The position numbers and the translations under genes were made by a program. Of a DNA stretch of 23,592 nt, positions 1 to 6,643 are shown piece by piece (position 1 is the stretch's first letter; every line of letters starts with the position of its first letter). The notes beneath the pieces were generated by a model, which made no database searches, had not been told where the DNA came from, and saw only the letters and a program-made list of their open reading frames with translations. Source of the DNA: JAJISG01 sp964347325 (GTDB lineage: Archaea; Thermoplasmatota; Thermoplasmata; RBG-16-68-12; JAJISG01). The stretch lies in NCBI GenBank assembly GCA_964347325.1, contig CAYFYA010000023.1, positions 1 to 23,592 of the forward strand. The letters are read 5' to 3'.

Positions 1-197
1 CCGCGCCCCTCCTCGGCGCCTTTATCCTGGAATGTACCAGGATGACTTATGACTTGCCATGTGTGAACGTGAAACATGGATGCAACCTACGGCATACCTG
101 TGGGCATCGGGCAATTCCTAGGCCAAGGACCTCCATCGGGCTTACCGCTCGAACCTCATGTCATCGACGGGGACGGAGAGCCGTGAAGGATTGTCAA

Positions 198-270
198 TGG
201 ACCGGGTGGGATTCGAACCCACGACCTCCACCATGCCAAAGTGGCGATCTTCCAACTGATCTACCGGCCC
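198..270 (-). tRNA. tRNA-Ala(GGC)
   Basis: Read on the minus strand, this folds as a complete intronless tRNA of 73 nt. The 7-bp acceptor stem is GGGCCGG/CCGGTCC and includes the G3-U70 pair that is the alanine identity element. The D-arm is GATC/GATC, the anticodon stem CCACT/GGTGG has loop TTGGCAT (anticodon GGC), and the T-arm GTGGG/CCCAC has loop TTCGAAT. The discriminator is A and CCA is not encoded. It would read GCC/GCU codons. A TATA-like element lies 26 nt upstream. Confidence 0.97.
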
Positions 271-292
271 TAGCCGTTCTATCGTAGTGGAC

Positions 293-301
293 GTTAAAAA
301 C
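293..301 (-). promoter_or_regulatory. TATA box of tRNA-Ala
   Basis: On the minus strand the sequence GTTTTTAAC is centred about 26 nt upstream of the first nucleotide of tRNA-Ala, the spacing expected for an archaeal TBP site. Confidence 0.5.
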
Positions 302-456
302 CTATTCAGCCCAGTTCTTTGGATCATGGGGGAATCAGGTGCTTGAACTACTGGCTGGGGGGTCTGTGCCTCACTGCCTCGAAGAGCATCTGGCCCCAGG
401 TGCTCGGTGAGCAGCTGCCAATATCCGTCCTGTTTGATCAACACAGGCCGTAGAAG

Positions 457-819
457 CTACCTGTTTCTGGTCCGCAGCCGAGCGTCCACTTGCCTAAGCG
501 ACGATACAGAGACCTCTTCCTCTGCAGTCTTCCTCCCCTTCTTGAACCTAAGGACAACGTAACCGACGTGAACATCCGCACCGATGAGGTTGTCCGCCTC
601 GGAGGGTTCGGTCTCGACGCTTCCTTCTTCCTTCCAGTAGACCTTGTCCATGATTCGCTTCCAGTCTGTGTGGGACAGGCTGACCCCTTCGAATCTCTCC
701 GGTTCCTTGTCTGCCGCGTGCCAGTGTAAAGCGATTGCGTCCCCGAAGAGGTGTGCGTGGTTTACACGCTGACGGGGGCTTACATTGGCCATGTCAAGGA
801 CCGCTCGCTTCTCTGCCAT
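457..819 (-). CDS. hypothetical protein, 120 aa
   Basis: I do not recognise a family. The protein is soluble, charged and has no membrane segment. Its middle part (FEGVSLSHTDWKRIMDKVYW) reads as an amphipathic helix, followed by an acidic stretch, then a beta-like segment (VGYVVLRFKKGRK) and a basic C-terminus. The ATG start lies about 29 nt downstream of the palindromic TATA-like site at 845-852, which fits a leaderless archaeal gene, and no other frame gives a better reading. The downstream neighbour is tRNA-Ala. It is probably real, but function is unknown. Confidence 0.6.
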   Translation of the reverse strand: MAEKRAVLDMANVSPRQRVNHAHLFGDAIALHWHAADKEPERFEGVSLSHTDWKRIMDKVYWKEEGSVETEPSEADNLIGADVHVGYVVLRFKKGRKTAEEEVSVSSLRQVDARLRTRNR

Positions 820-844
820 GTGCTGCTTCGGAAGGCGCCCGATG

Positions 845-852
845 CCTTAAGG
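845..852. promoter_or_regulatory. palindromic TATA-like box CCTTAAGG between divergent small genes
   Basis: CCTTAAGG is a perfect 8-bp palindrome. Its centre is about 30 nt upstream of the minus-strand ATG at 819 and about 32 nt upstream of the plus-strand ATG at 881. A single symmetric TBP site could therefore serve both directions. This is inference from spacing only. Confidence 0.35.
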
Positions 853-880
853 GCTGCCCTCGGCGCTCATGACATTCGGC

Positions 881-1049
881 ATGGGCATCGGGTCCGCCAA
901 CGCTCTCCTGGTTCACTTCGAGGTGGAAGAGGAGGCGCACCCGCAGGAGGTCGCGGCCCTCCAAAAAGCGCTTCGGGATGTCATAGCTCATTATATTCTT
1001 CCTGGGCCTCGTGATCATCGGGCTCATGGTCTTCGCCACGGCGGGATGA
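881..1049 (+). pseudogene. small tail-anchored membrane protein, apparently frameshifted
   Basis: From ATG 881 the frame encodes a plausible soluble segment of about 35 residues (MGIGSANALLVHFEVEEEAH..., then a helix ending QKALRDVIAHY). This frame then degenerates into Pro/Arg/His-rich sequence. Shifting by +1 near position 994 opens FFLGLVIIGLMVFATAG and a TGA at 1047-1049, a textbook single C-terminal transmembrane segment. The combined product would be about 55 aa with a cytosolic N-domain and a tail anchor. Either a one-base indel (real or an assembly error) separates the two parts, or the juxtaposition is chance. The uninterrupted frame runs to 1066. Function is not recognised. Confidence 0.4.
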
Positions 1050-1062
1050 GCTCCCTGCCGAG

Positions 1063-1512
1063 CTAGTCATGGGAAGCCTGGCGGGACCGGACCAACTTGT
1101 CTAGGCACGAGCCCAGGGCCTCCAGGTCCCCCTCGATTTCCAGCCTGCTCCCTGAAAGAAGGAGGGGGAACACGATCTCCTCCTCCCCAACTTGGACGCG
1201 GACGCGCCCGCCGAGATCCTTTGCTTCCAGGAGAAAGCCCATTACCTCGCGGAGGTAGATCTCCCGCCGAGGAGCGTACCCCTTGAAACTCAGGACGTTC
1301 CAGAAGCCTTGGACGTCCAGATGGGGACGGAGCTCCAGAAGCCGCCTCTCCGTGACCAGCAGGTTGCTCTCCTTTGTGGAGACGAAGGCAACGGCCGTCT
1401 CGTCCTCCTGGAGATGCTCCGCGATCATCCAAAGCCTCAACTCATCGGTCCCGACCTCGCGACCGGAGCCCAGGAAGAGGGTTGCAGAGAAGATCTCCTC
1501 CAGGTCCCTCAT
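1063..1512 (-). CDS. hypothetical protein, possible PH-like domain (149 aa)
   Basis: Start is the ATG at 1512; the open frame runs further upstream only by entering purF. The central pattern (SNLLVTERRLLELRPH, then a strand beginning REIYLREVMGF, then RVRVQVGEEEIVFPLL) resembles the alternating strands of bacterial PH-like (bPH) domains, where a 'T-x-R-R-L' strand is followed by an 'I-x-L-x-x-V' strand. This is a pattern-level guess without database support. There is no signal peptide or membrane segment. It lies 53 bp downstream of purF on the same strand and is probably the last gene of that operon, though a separate promoter is possible. Homology to PH-like folds should be treated as unproven. 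Confidence 0.6.
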   Translation of the reverse strand: MRDLEEIFSATLFLGSGREVGTDELRLWMIAEHLQEDETAVAFVSTKESNLLVTERRLLELRPHLDVQGFWNVLSFKGYAPRREIYLREVMGFLLEAKDLGGRVRVQVGEEEIVFPLLLSGSRLEIEGDLEALGSCLDKLVRSRQASHD

Positions 1513-1565
1513 GCGGGGACAACGGATGAGTTTCCAGATAAGGTTTCTCCGGTAGGGCGGCGAGA

Positions 1566-3038
1566 CTAAGGCCTTCGAATGTCCTGGGTCGCCTCTACCT
1601 CTCGGTCCGTCGAGACGGGCTCCACGAAGAGGTCCAGACGTCTCTGAGGTCTCAGCTTCTCTCCCGGTACCTGGACGGGATACTCGCTCGTCAAGCACCC
1701 GAGGCATAGGTCCGAGGCCGGTAAATCGATGGCCTTCACCAGCCCTGGGATGCTGATGTAACCAAGGGAGTCGGCCTGCATGTACTCCCGAATCTCCTCA
1801 ACACTCCGCCCAGTGGCGACGAACTGATCGCGGGTCTTCATGTCTATCCCCAGGTAGCAGGGCGCCTGAATCGGGGGACACCCTATGCGGACGTGCACCT
1901 CTTTGGCGCCCGCGTTCCGCACGAGGCCGACGATCTTCTTCATCGTGGTGCCCCGAACGATGCTGTCGTCCATGAGGATGACTCTCTTACCATCCAGGAG
2001 GGACCGGACGGCGTTGAGCTTGAGGTGAACGCCCAGATCCCTCTCGCGGGGGTCGGGTAGGATGAAGGTCCTCTCGATGTAGCGGTTTTTGATAATCCCC
2101 TCCACCAGGGGAAGTCCAATGGCCTGAGAGAAGCCGAAGGCGTGGGCTCTGCCTGAGTCGGGAACAGGAACCACCATGTCCGCCTCCACTGGGTGCTCCT
2201 TCGCCAGCTCCCTACCGATCTGCACGCGGACGTCGTAGACCAGCCTACCCTCGATGATGCTATCGGGCCGCGAGAAGTACACCCACTCGAACATGCAGTG
2301 AGCGGTGTTGTTGGGGTGAGGCAGGCGTGTGGACTCCACCCCCCCGGACGACAGCTCCAGGATCTCCCCTGGCTTGAGGTCACGAACGAACTTCGCTCCC
2401 AAGGTGTCGAAAACGACGCTCTCACTGGCGACGATGTGGATGCCGTCCCTCTGTCCGTAGCAAAGGGGTCGGATTCCTAGGGGATCCCGTATGGCGAAGA
2501 GCCTCTCTCCCACCAGCAGCACAAGAGAGTAGGCGCCCACCAGCTGACTAGCGAAGTCCTTCAGGGCCTGGTTGAGGTCCCTCGTCCTGATGATCTCATT
2601 AGCCAGGAGGCGAACGATGACCTCGGAGTCCGTGCTGGTTATGAAGGCCCATCCCCTCCGCTGAAGCTCACGTCGCAGCTCTGCCGCGTTGACGATTTCA
2701 CCGTTGTGCGCCAGGGCGATGTCCCCCGCTCTGGAGGAGGCGACGATGGGCTGGGCGTTCTCCAGGGCGGAGGCACCTTCAGTGGAGTAGCGGACGTGGC
2801 CTATGCCCACAAGGCTAGCCATCTTGCTGAGTTCGTCGGGGGAGAACACCTCGTTGGCCAACCCCATGGCCTTCTGGCACTCGATTCCGCCGTTAACGAC
2901 GGCAATCCCGGCTGACTCCTGGCCCCGGTGTTGCAGGACCCTTAGGCCGTAGAAGATGCTTGGGACCACATCTCCGTCCTCAGAAACAGCCCCGACGATG
3001 CCACAGTTGCAGCGTGGGTGATCGTCCAGGTCGGCCAT
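1566..3038 (-). CDS. purF: amidophosphoribosyltransferase
   Basis: This is the first committed enzyme of purine synthesis: PRPP + glutamine to 5-phosphoribosylamine. The 490-aa protein starts at ATG 3038, one base after the L37e stop; the longer open frame upstream crosses L37e and is not coding. An 11-residue propeptide (MADLDDHPRCN) precedes Cys12, the N-terminal nucleophile of the class II glutaminase domain (CGIVGAV). This is the propeptide length known for the Bacillus-type enzyme. The glutaminase motif SSRAGDIALAHNGEIVN lies near 101-117. The C-terminal half carries the PRPP-binding motif VILMDDSIVRGTT (353-365). Cys248, Cys394, Cys445 and Cys448 match the four ligands of the structural [4Fe-4S] cluster of Bacillus-type PurF. 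The operon position after lsm and rpl37e is a conserved archaeal arrangement. Confidence 0.97.
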   Translation of the reverse strand: MADLDDHPRCNCGIVGAVSEDGDVVPSIFYGLRVLQHRGQESAGIAVVNGGIECQKAMGLANEVFSPDELSKMASLVGIGHVRYSTEGASALENAQPIVASSRAGDIALAHNGEIVNAAELRRELQRRGWAFITSTDSEVIVRLLANEIIRTRDLNQALKDFASQLVGAYSLVLLVGERLFAIRDPLGIRPLCYGQRDGIHIVASESVVFDTLGAKFVRDLKPGEILELSSGGVESTRLPHPNNTAHCMFEWVYFSRPDSIIEGRLVYDVRVQIGRELAKEHPVEADMVVPVPDSGRAHAFGFSQAIGLPLVEGIIKNRYIERTFILPDPRERDLGVHLKLNAVRSLLDGKRVILMDDSIVRGTTMKKIVGLVRNAGAKEVHVRIGCPPIQAPCYLGIDMKTRDQFVATGRSVEEIREYMQADSLGYISIPGLVKAIDLPASDLCLGCLTSEYPVQVPGEKLRPQRRLDLFVEPVSTDREVEATQDIRRP

Positions 3039-3039
3039 C

Positions 3040-3207
3040 TCAGCGCCCCTTGGCCCACGCGTAACGCCTCTTCTTGGGGGAGGCGAGGTACCCGCAATGG
3101 GAACAGCTGCCTTTGGAGATGCTGAAGGAGTGGCGGCCGCACCGTCGGCAGACGATGTGGCTCTTGCCCTTCGACCGCTTACCCATGGAGGGCGTTCCCT
3201 TAGACAA
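3040..3207 (-). CDS. rpl37e: 50S ribosomal protein L37e (55 aa, TTG start)
   Basis: This short gene is read from a TTG at 3207. That start gives the family's invariant N-terminus MSKGTPSMGKRSKG, so TTG is much more likely than the internal ATG. The zinc ribbon is formed by C20-x2-C23 (CRRC) and C35-x2-C38 (CSHC), followed by the basic tail KKRRYAWAKGR. It binds large-subunit rRNA in archaea and eukaryotes. It starts 9 nt after the Lsm stop with an upstream GAGGTGAGG that can serve as ribosome binding site, and ends one base before purF (TGA-G-ATG), implying translational coupling. It is absent from ORF lists that use ATG/GTG or a minimum length. Confidence 0.95.
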   Translation of the reverse strand: MSKGTPSMGKRSKGKSHIVCRRCGRHSFSISKGSCSHCGYLASPKKRRYAWAKGR

Positions 3208-3216
3208 TGCCTCACC

Positions 3217-3432
3217 TCAGGGGGATACGTAGACGACGTTGTCTCCCCGTACGAGGGCCAGGTCGACCTTCCGGACACTCTCCTTGTGGACCAGCTCCTC
3301 CGCGTTCTTAAGGACCAGGTTGAGATGGGGATCGTAGCCGTCCAGGATTCCTCGGAACTCCCTCCCCGCCTTAAGCTCCACGATGACGGGACTGTTTATG
3401 CTCTGGTTGAGCCTCTGGAGCGGCTTAATCAT
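3217..3432 (-). CDS. Lsm/Sm-like archaeal RNA-binding protein (SmAP)
   Basis: The 71-aa protein has the Sm fold signature. Sm1 runs from about residue 14 to 45 (VIVELKAGREFRGILDGYDP, then HLNLVLKNAEE), and Sm2 is the region around DLALVRGDNVVYVSP, corresponding to the conserved 'xRGxxV' RNA-binding turn. SmAPs form heptameric rings that bind U-rich RNA. The start is ATG 3432, with a TATA box (ATCTTTAAGT) about 33 nt upstream and almost no leader. It is the first gene of the lsm-rpl37e-purF operon. Confidence 0.95.
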   Translation of the reverse strand: MIKPLQRLNQSINSPVIVELKAGREFRGILDGYDPHLNLVLKNAEELVHKESVRKVDLALVRGDNVVYVSP

Positions 3433-3460
3433 GGTTACAATCGAAGAAAGAGCGGGCCAT

Positions 3461-3470
3461 ACTTAAAGAT
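3461..3470 (-). promoter_or_regulatory. TATA box of the lsm-rpl37e-purF operon
   Basis: On the minus strand ATCTTTAAGT lies 33 nt (centre) upstream of the Lsm ATG, giving a predicted start of transcription a few bases before the ATG. Confidence 0.55.
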
Positions 3471-3527
3471 GTCTTAGCGGGAATCGAACCACTCCGCGGC
3501 CCTCGTCTCCCAGCTCGCCTCGTCAGA

Positions 3528-3537
3528 GGTTAATAGT
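3528..3537 (+). promoter_or_regulatory. TATA box of the thiolase operon
   Basis: GGTTAATAGT is centred 26 nt upstream of the thiolase ATG at 3558, consistent with a leaderless transcript. It diverges from the lsm promoter about 60 bp away. Confidence 0.5.
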
Positions 3538-3557
3538 GGCTGAACTTACGACCCGCA

Positions 3558-4712
3558 ATGCGAGATGTTGCCGTGGTCGGCTACGGTCTCACGCGATTCG
3601 GACGTTTGGGTAGGTCCGTCGTAAGCCTGTTGGCCGAGTCCGGCCTAGCCGCTCTCCGAGACGCATCAGCGGAGCCTTCCGAGGTGGATGCCCTCCTCGT
3701 CGGAAACATGAGCAGCGGAGAGTTCGAGGGGAGATCGGGTATCGCCAATGCCCTCGTTTCGGAGCTCGCCCTGGAACCAGCCTTCGCCTCCAAGGTCGAG
3801 AACACCAGCGGAAGTGGGGGAGCCGCGTTCCTGTGGGGGTGGACAGGGATCGCCTCCGGGCTCTACGACCTAGTCCTGGTCGCGGGTGGGGAGGCCATGA
3901 CTTCTGTCGGTACGGCACGGGCCACGGACATCATCTCGAGCCTCACTCACCCCGTAGAGTACGCCCAGGGGATTTCTCTGACCGCCTTTGCCGGGCTCAT
4001 GGCGAGGGCCTATCTCCAGCGATACGCGGCCCCCAGGGAGGCCCTCGCTCTCGTGGCGGTCAAGAACCACCACAACGGATCCCTGAATCCGAACGCTCAC
4101 TTCCAGAAGGAGATCGCCGTGGAGCAGGTCCTTGAGTCGCCCATGATCGCCGACCCCCTCCGCCTGTACGACTACTGCCCCATCAGCGACGGTGCCGCCG
4201 CTGTCCTCCTTTGCCCCCTTGAGAAGGCAGAGAGCTATACGGACAGGCCAGCCCGGGTTCTGGGGGTTGCGGGGGCCACCGACACCCACGTCGTCCATGA
4301 GAGGGAGGATCTGACGGGCATGAAGGCGGCACGTTTGGCCGGCGAGGCAGTCTACCGGATGGCTGGAAAGACCCCGGAGGATGTCGATGTGGCCGAGGTC
4401 CACGACATGGCAACCATCCTGGAGATCGTTCAGACCGAGGAACTTGGCTTCTTCCCCAAGGGTCGAGGCTGGAGGGCGGCCGTGGACGGAGTAACGAGCT
4501 TGAGCGGTCCCAAGCCCGTCAACACCAGCGGCGGCCTGAAGGCAAAGGGTCACCCCATCGGGGCCACGGGTGTCGCCCAGGTGGCCGAGGTCACCTCCCA
4601 ACTCCAGGGCAGGTCGGGCGAAAGGCAGGTTGAAGCAACCATCGGGCTGACGTGCAACGTCGCAGGCTTCGGGAATAACGTTACGGTAGCCATGCTGGAG
4701 GCCCTGCAGTGA
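3558..4712 (+). CDS. thiolase-family protein with Ser in place of the nucleophilic Cys
   Basis: The 384-aa protein aligns over its full length with archaeal acetyl-CoA acetyltransferase/SCP-x-type thiolases: N-terminal MRDVAVVGYGLTRFG, VDALLVGNMSSGEF, LVLVAGGEAMT, EVHDMAT (His282), the C-terminal NTSGGLKAKGHPIGATG (His332) and TCNVAGFGNN (Cys366). The position that is normally the acylated Cys ('VEAACASGG') reads VENTSGSGG here, with AGC coding Ser84. A classical Claisen thiolase cannot work without this Cys. Known Cys-independent relatives are the Ltp2/DitF-type aldolases, which also pair with a DUF35 protein, so a retro-aldol or other acyl-CoA chemistry is possible. It is translationally coupled (GTGA overlap) to the DUF35 gene. 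No HMG-CoA synthase is adjacent, unlike the usual archaeal mevalonate cluster. Confidence 0.88.
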   Translation: MRDVAVVGYGLTRFGRLGRSVVSLLAESGLAALRDASAEPSEVDALLVGNMSSGEFEGRSGIANALVSELALEPAFASKVENTSGSGGAAFLWGWTGIASGLYDLVLVAGGEAMTSVGTARATDIISSLTHPVEYAQGISLTAFAGLMARAYLQRYAAPREALALVAVKNHHNGSLNPNAHFQKEIAVEQVLESPMIADPLRLYDYCPISDGAAAVLLCPLEKAESYTDRPARVLGVAGATDTHVVHEREDLTGMKAARLAGEAVYRMAGKTPEDVDVAEVHDMATILEIVQTEELGFFPKGRGWRAAVDGVTSLSGPKPVNTSGGLKAKGHPIGATGVAQVAEVTSQLQGRSGERQVEATIGLTCNVAGFGNNVTVAMLEALQ

Positions 4713-5029
4713 GAGTTTCCAGGTGCATGGGCTGTGGGGCCCTTAGCTATCCCGTCCACTCGGTATGTCATTCATGTGGGGGTGCCGACTTCAAGGATAC
4801 TAACCTTGGTCAGGGCGCCCTTCTTACGTACACAGTCCTGCATGTGCCGCCTCCGGGGGTAGATCCACCGTTGAGAATCGGGATTGTGGAGTTCGAGGGA
4901 GGGGTGAGAGCCCTAGGCCAGCTCACTGAGGAGATGGACGTGGGCACCAGAGTCGAGGCCGAGTGGGCGGTCGTCCGGAGGGTCGGGGACAAGGTGTACG
5001 AGGGTTTCAGGTTCCGACCCGTCGGGTAG
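4709..5029 (+). CDS. DUF35 OB-fold/zinc-ribbon acyl-CoA-binding partner protein
   Basis: The 106-aa protein has a rubredoxin-like zinc ribbon (RCMGCGALSYPVHSVCHSCG, two C-x2-C pairs in residues 6-24), followed by an OB-fold beta domain (GALLTYTVLHVPP, RIGIVEFEGGVRALGQL, EAEWAVVRRVGDKVYEGFRF). In archaea DUF35 proteins bind CoA and bridge thiolase and HMG-CoA synthase; in actinobacteria they partner Ltp2 aldolases. The GTG start overlaps the thiolase stop by four bases, so the two products are very likely a complex. The product ends 150 bp before the aminotransferase start. Confidence 0.9.
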   Translation: MRVSRCMGCGALSYPVHSVCHSCGGADFKDTNLGQGALLTYTVLHVPPPGVDPPLRIGIVEFEGGVRALGQLTEEMDVGTRVEAEWAVVRRVGDKVYEGFRFRPVG

Positions 5030-5140
5030 CCGGAGTCCCAGGATCGCCCATCTGGTGTCCGATGCCCAGGGGATGGCCAACGGTCGTTCCACCGACCGGG
5101 AACTGGTCGCTGGGGGGCCCCATGAATACGCTGGACCGAG

Positions 5141-5150
5141 CTTAAATATG
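5141..5150 (+). promoter_or_regulatory. TATA box of the aminotransferase
   Basis: CTTAAATATG lies about 37 nt upstream of ATG 5181. It falls inside the open frame that extends upstream to 5055, which argues that translation starts after it. Confidence 0.45.
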
Positions 5151-5180
5151 GCCACCCACGTCTCCACAGACGGTGTCCTG

Positions 5181-6533
5181 ATGTCCCCCGAGGACTATGG
5201 AGAAGTTGAGCATCGCCACGTATTCGGTCCGTGGAGGGCGCAGAAGGCGCATCGACCAAAGGCCATTGTGAGTGCAGAGGGAGCCTACTTCACCGATGCA
5301 GAGGGGAACCGTTACCTGGACTTCTCCTCCCAGCTCATCGCCGCCAACCTGGGGCATGGAAACAGAGGTGTCATCGAGGCAGTAAGGGAGGGCATTGAGG
5401 ACACTCAGTACGTCTCACCGAGCTTCACGACCCCCCGGAGGGCGGAGCTGGGTAGGCTGCTGGCCGAGATCACACCGGGAGACATGCAGCGAAGCTTCTT
5501 CTCCACCAGCGGGACAGAAGCAAACGAGGCAGCCGTCAAGATCGCGCGTGCCTACACCGGACGCCACAAGATCATCTCCCGCTACAGGTCGTATCACGGT
5601 TCTACAGCGGCCTCCATGTCTCTTTCGGGAGACCCACGGAGACACTGGGTTGAACCCGAGGGTAGGATAGCGGGCGTGATGCACGGTCCCGATGCCTACT
5701 GCTACCGCTGCCCCCTCATGCACGAGTACCCCGAGTGCGGCATTGCTTGTGCGGAGTACATCCGCTACATGATTGAAATGGAGGCGAGGGACAAGGTGGC
5801 GGCGGTTATCGTGGAACCCATCGTCGGCTCCAATGGCGTGATCGTGCCCCCGGATGAGTACCTCCCTATGTTGCGGGAGATCACGGAGGAGAACGACGTC
5901 CTTCTCATCGCCGACGAGGTCATGACGGGGTTTGGCCGCACGGGTGAGTGGTTTGCCGTCAACCACTGGAACGTGGAGCCCGACGTTATTACCATGGCCA
6001 AAGGCCTCACCGGGTCCTACGTGCCCTTCGCCGCCACTACGGTCTCCAAGGAGATTGGGGATCACTTCGAGGAGGAGCCTTTTCTTCACGGCCACACCTT
6101 CACCGGTCACTCCGTTGGTGCGGCGGCCGCCTTGGCGGCCATCAAGGAGTATCGGGAGAAGGCCCTGGTGGAGAACGCTCGCCGACTGGGGCCCTACATG
6201 GAGAAGGGGCTAGCGGAGCTCAAGGAGCGCCACCCGTCCGTAGGCGACGTTCGGGGCTTGGGCCTGTTCTGGGGTCTTGAACTCATCAAGGGCAAGGAGA
6301 CGAGGAGTCCTTTCGTGGAAAAGGAGGACGCCCTCAGGGGGACGCGTTCGGCCGTGGATGACGTGGTGGCCGATGCGATGAAGCGGGGCGTCTTTGTCCT
6401 CAACATGCTATCGGTTCTCCTGATAGCCCCGCCCCTCACCGTGACGAAAGCCGAGATAGATGAAGGCATTGACGCCTTGGATGAGGCTCTCCGGTCCACC
6501 GACGCCAAGATGGCGGCTGAAGGTCACCCCTGA
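5181..6533 (+). CDS. class III PLP-dependent aminotransferase (taurine/omega-amino acid:pyruvate type)
   Basis: The 450-aa product from ATG 5181 has the family's usual length; the frame is open to 5055, but that extension crosses the TATA box and looks non-coding. It has the PLP site: STSGTEANEAAVKIARA (phosphate loop, about 108-124), the conserved Asp in LLIADEVMTGFGRTG (Asp245) and the Schiff-base Lys in MAKGLTGSY (Lys274). The Cys pattern YCYRCP...ECGIACAEY (Cys174, 177, 186, 190) is shared with taurine-pyruvate and related beta/omega-amino acid aminotransferases, to my knowledge. It would move an amino group from an omega-amino acid to pyruvate or a similar 2-oxoacid. Exact substrate cannot be read from sequence. 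It is monocistronic and faces the ECF operon convergently. Confidence 0.9.
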   Translation: MSPEDYGEVEHRHVFGPWRAQKAHRPKAIVSAEGAYFTDAEGNRYLDFSSQLIAANLGHGNRGVIEAVREGIEDTQYVSPSFTTPRRAELGRLLAEITPGDMQRSFFSTSGTEANEAAVKIARAYTGRHKIISRYRSYHGSTAASMSLSGDPRRHWVEPEGRIAGVMHGPDAYCYRCPLMHEYPECGIACAEYIRYMIEMEARDKVAAVIVEPIVGSNGVIVPPDEYLPMLREITEENDVLLIADEVMTGFGRTGEWFAVNHWNVEPDVITMAKGLTGSYVPFAATTVSKEIGDHFEEEPFLHGHTFTGHSVGAAAALAAIKEYREKALVENARRLGPYMEKGLAELKERHPSVGDVRGLGLFWGLELIKGKETRSPFVEKEDALRGTRSAVDDVVADAMKRGVFVLNMLSVLLIAPPLTVTKAEIDEGIDALDEALRSTDAKMAAEGHP

Positions 6534-6540
6534 GACATCT

Positions 6541-6600
6541 CGGAGTGGGGGCGTGAATCTCCGCCCTTTGAACTACTCTGAAGCCACGGACTCCCCACCA
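6541..6600 (-). other. tRNA-Leu 3'-half-like sequence in an intergenic gap
   Basis: The minus strand contains GGAGTCCGTGGCTTCA, which matches the tRNA-Leu variable/T-arm at 20514-20647 (GGAGTTCGTGGGTTCA) at 14 of 16 positions. After a similar spacing it has GGCGGAGATTCACGCCCCC, resembling the T-loop intron end and acceptor strand of that gene. No acceptor partner, D-arm or anticodon arm can be found upstream on the minus strand, so it is not a functional tRNA. A CACCA/TGGTG hairpin lies just before it. It could be a tRNA remnant or chance. Confidence 0.3.
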
Positions 6601-6643
6601 GGGACGCCTCAGTGGTGGAATCTCGTGTCGATCGGCGTGCCTC

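Noticed and set aside
42..287. Plus-strand open frame of 81 codons
   Set aside because: It crosses tRNA-Ala antisense and reads as low-quality sequence; a chance ORF.
142..444. Minus-strand open frame of 100 codons
   Set aside because: It runs through the complete tRNA-Ala gene and has no recognisable protein pattern.
3039..3278. N-terminal extension of PurF by 80 residues
   Set aside because: The extension covers L37e and part of Lsm in another frame; the ATG at 3038 gives the expected 11-residue propeptide.
3475..3545. T-loop-like GGTTCGATTCC on the minus strand, possible tRNA
   Set aside because: The flanking bases AGTGG and CCCGC do not pair, and no acceptor, D or anticodon stem can be built, even allowing introns.
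3870..4601. Long antisense open frame (243 codons) within the thiolase gene
   Set aside because: It is a GC-rich shadow of the real plus-strand gene with no family pattern.
5055..5180. 42-residue N-terminal extension of the aminotransferase
   Set aside because: It spans a TATA box and lacks family similarity; the protein from 5181 has the usual length.
5415..6110. Antisense open frame (231 codons) within the aminotransferase gene
   Set aside because: It is a shadow frame of a clearly coding plus-strand gene.
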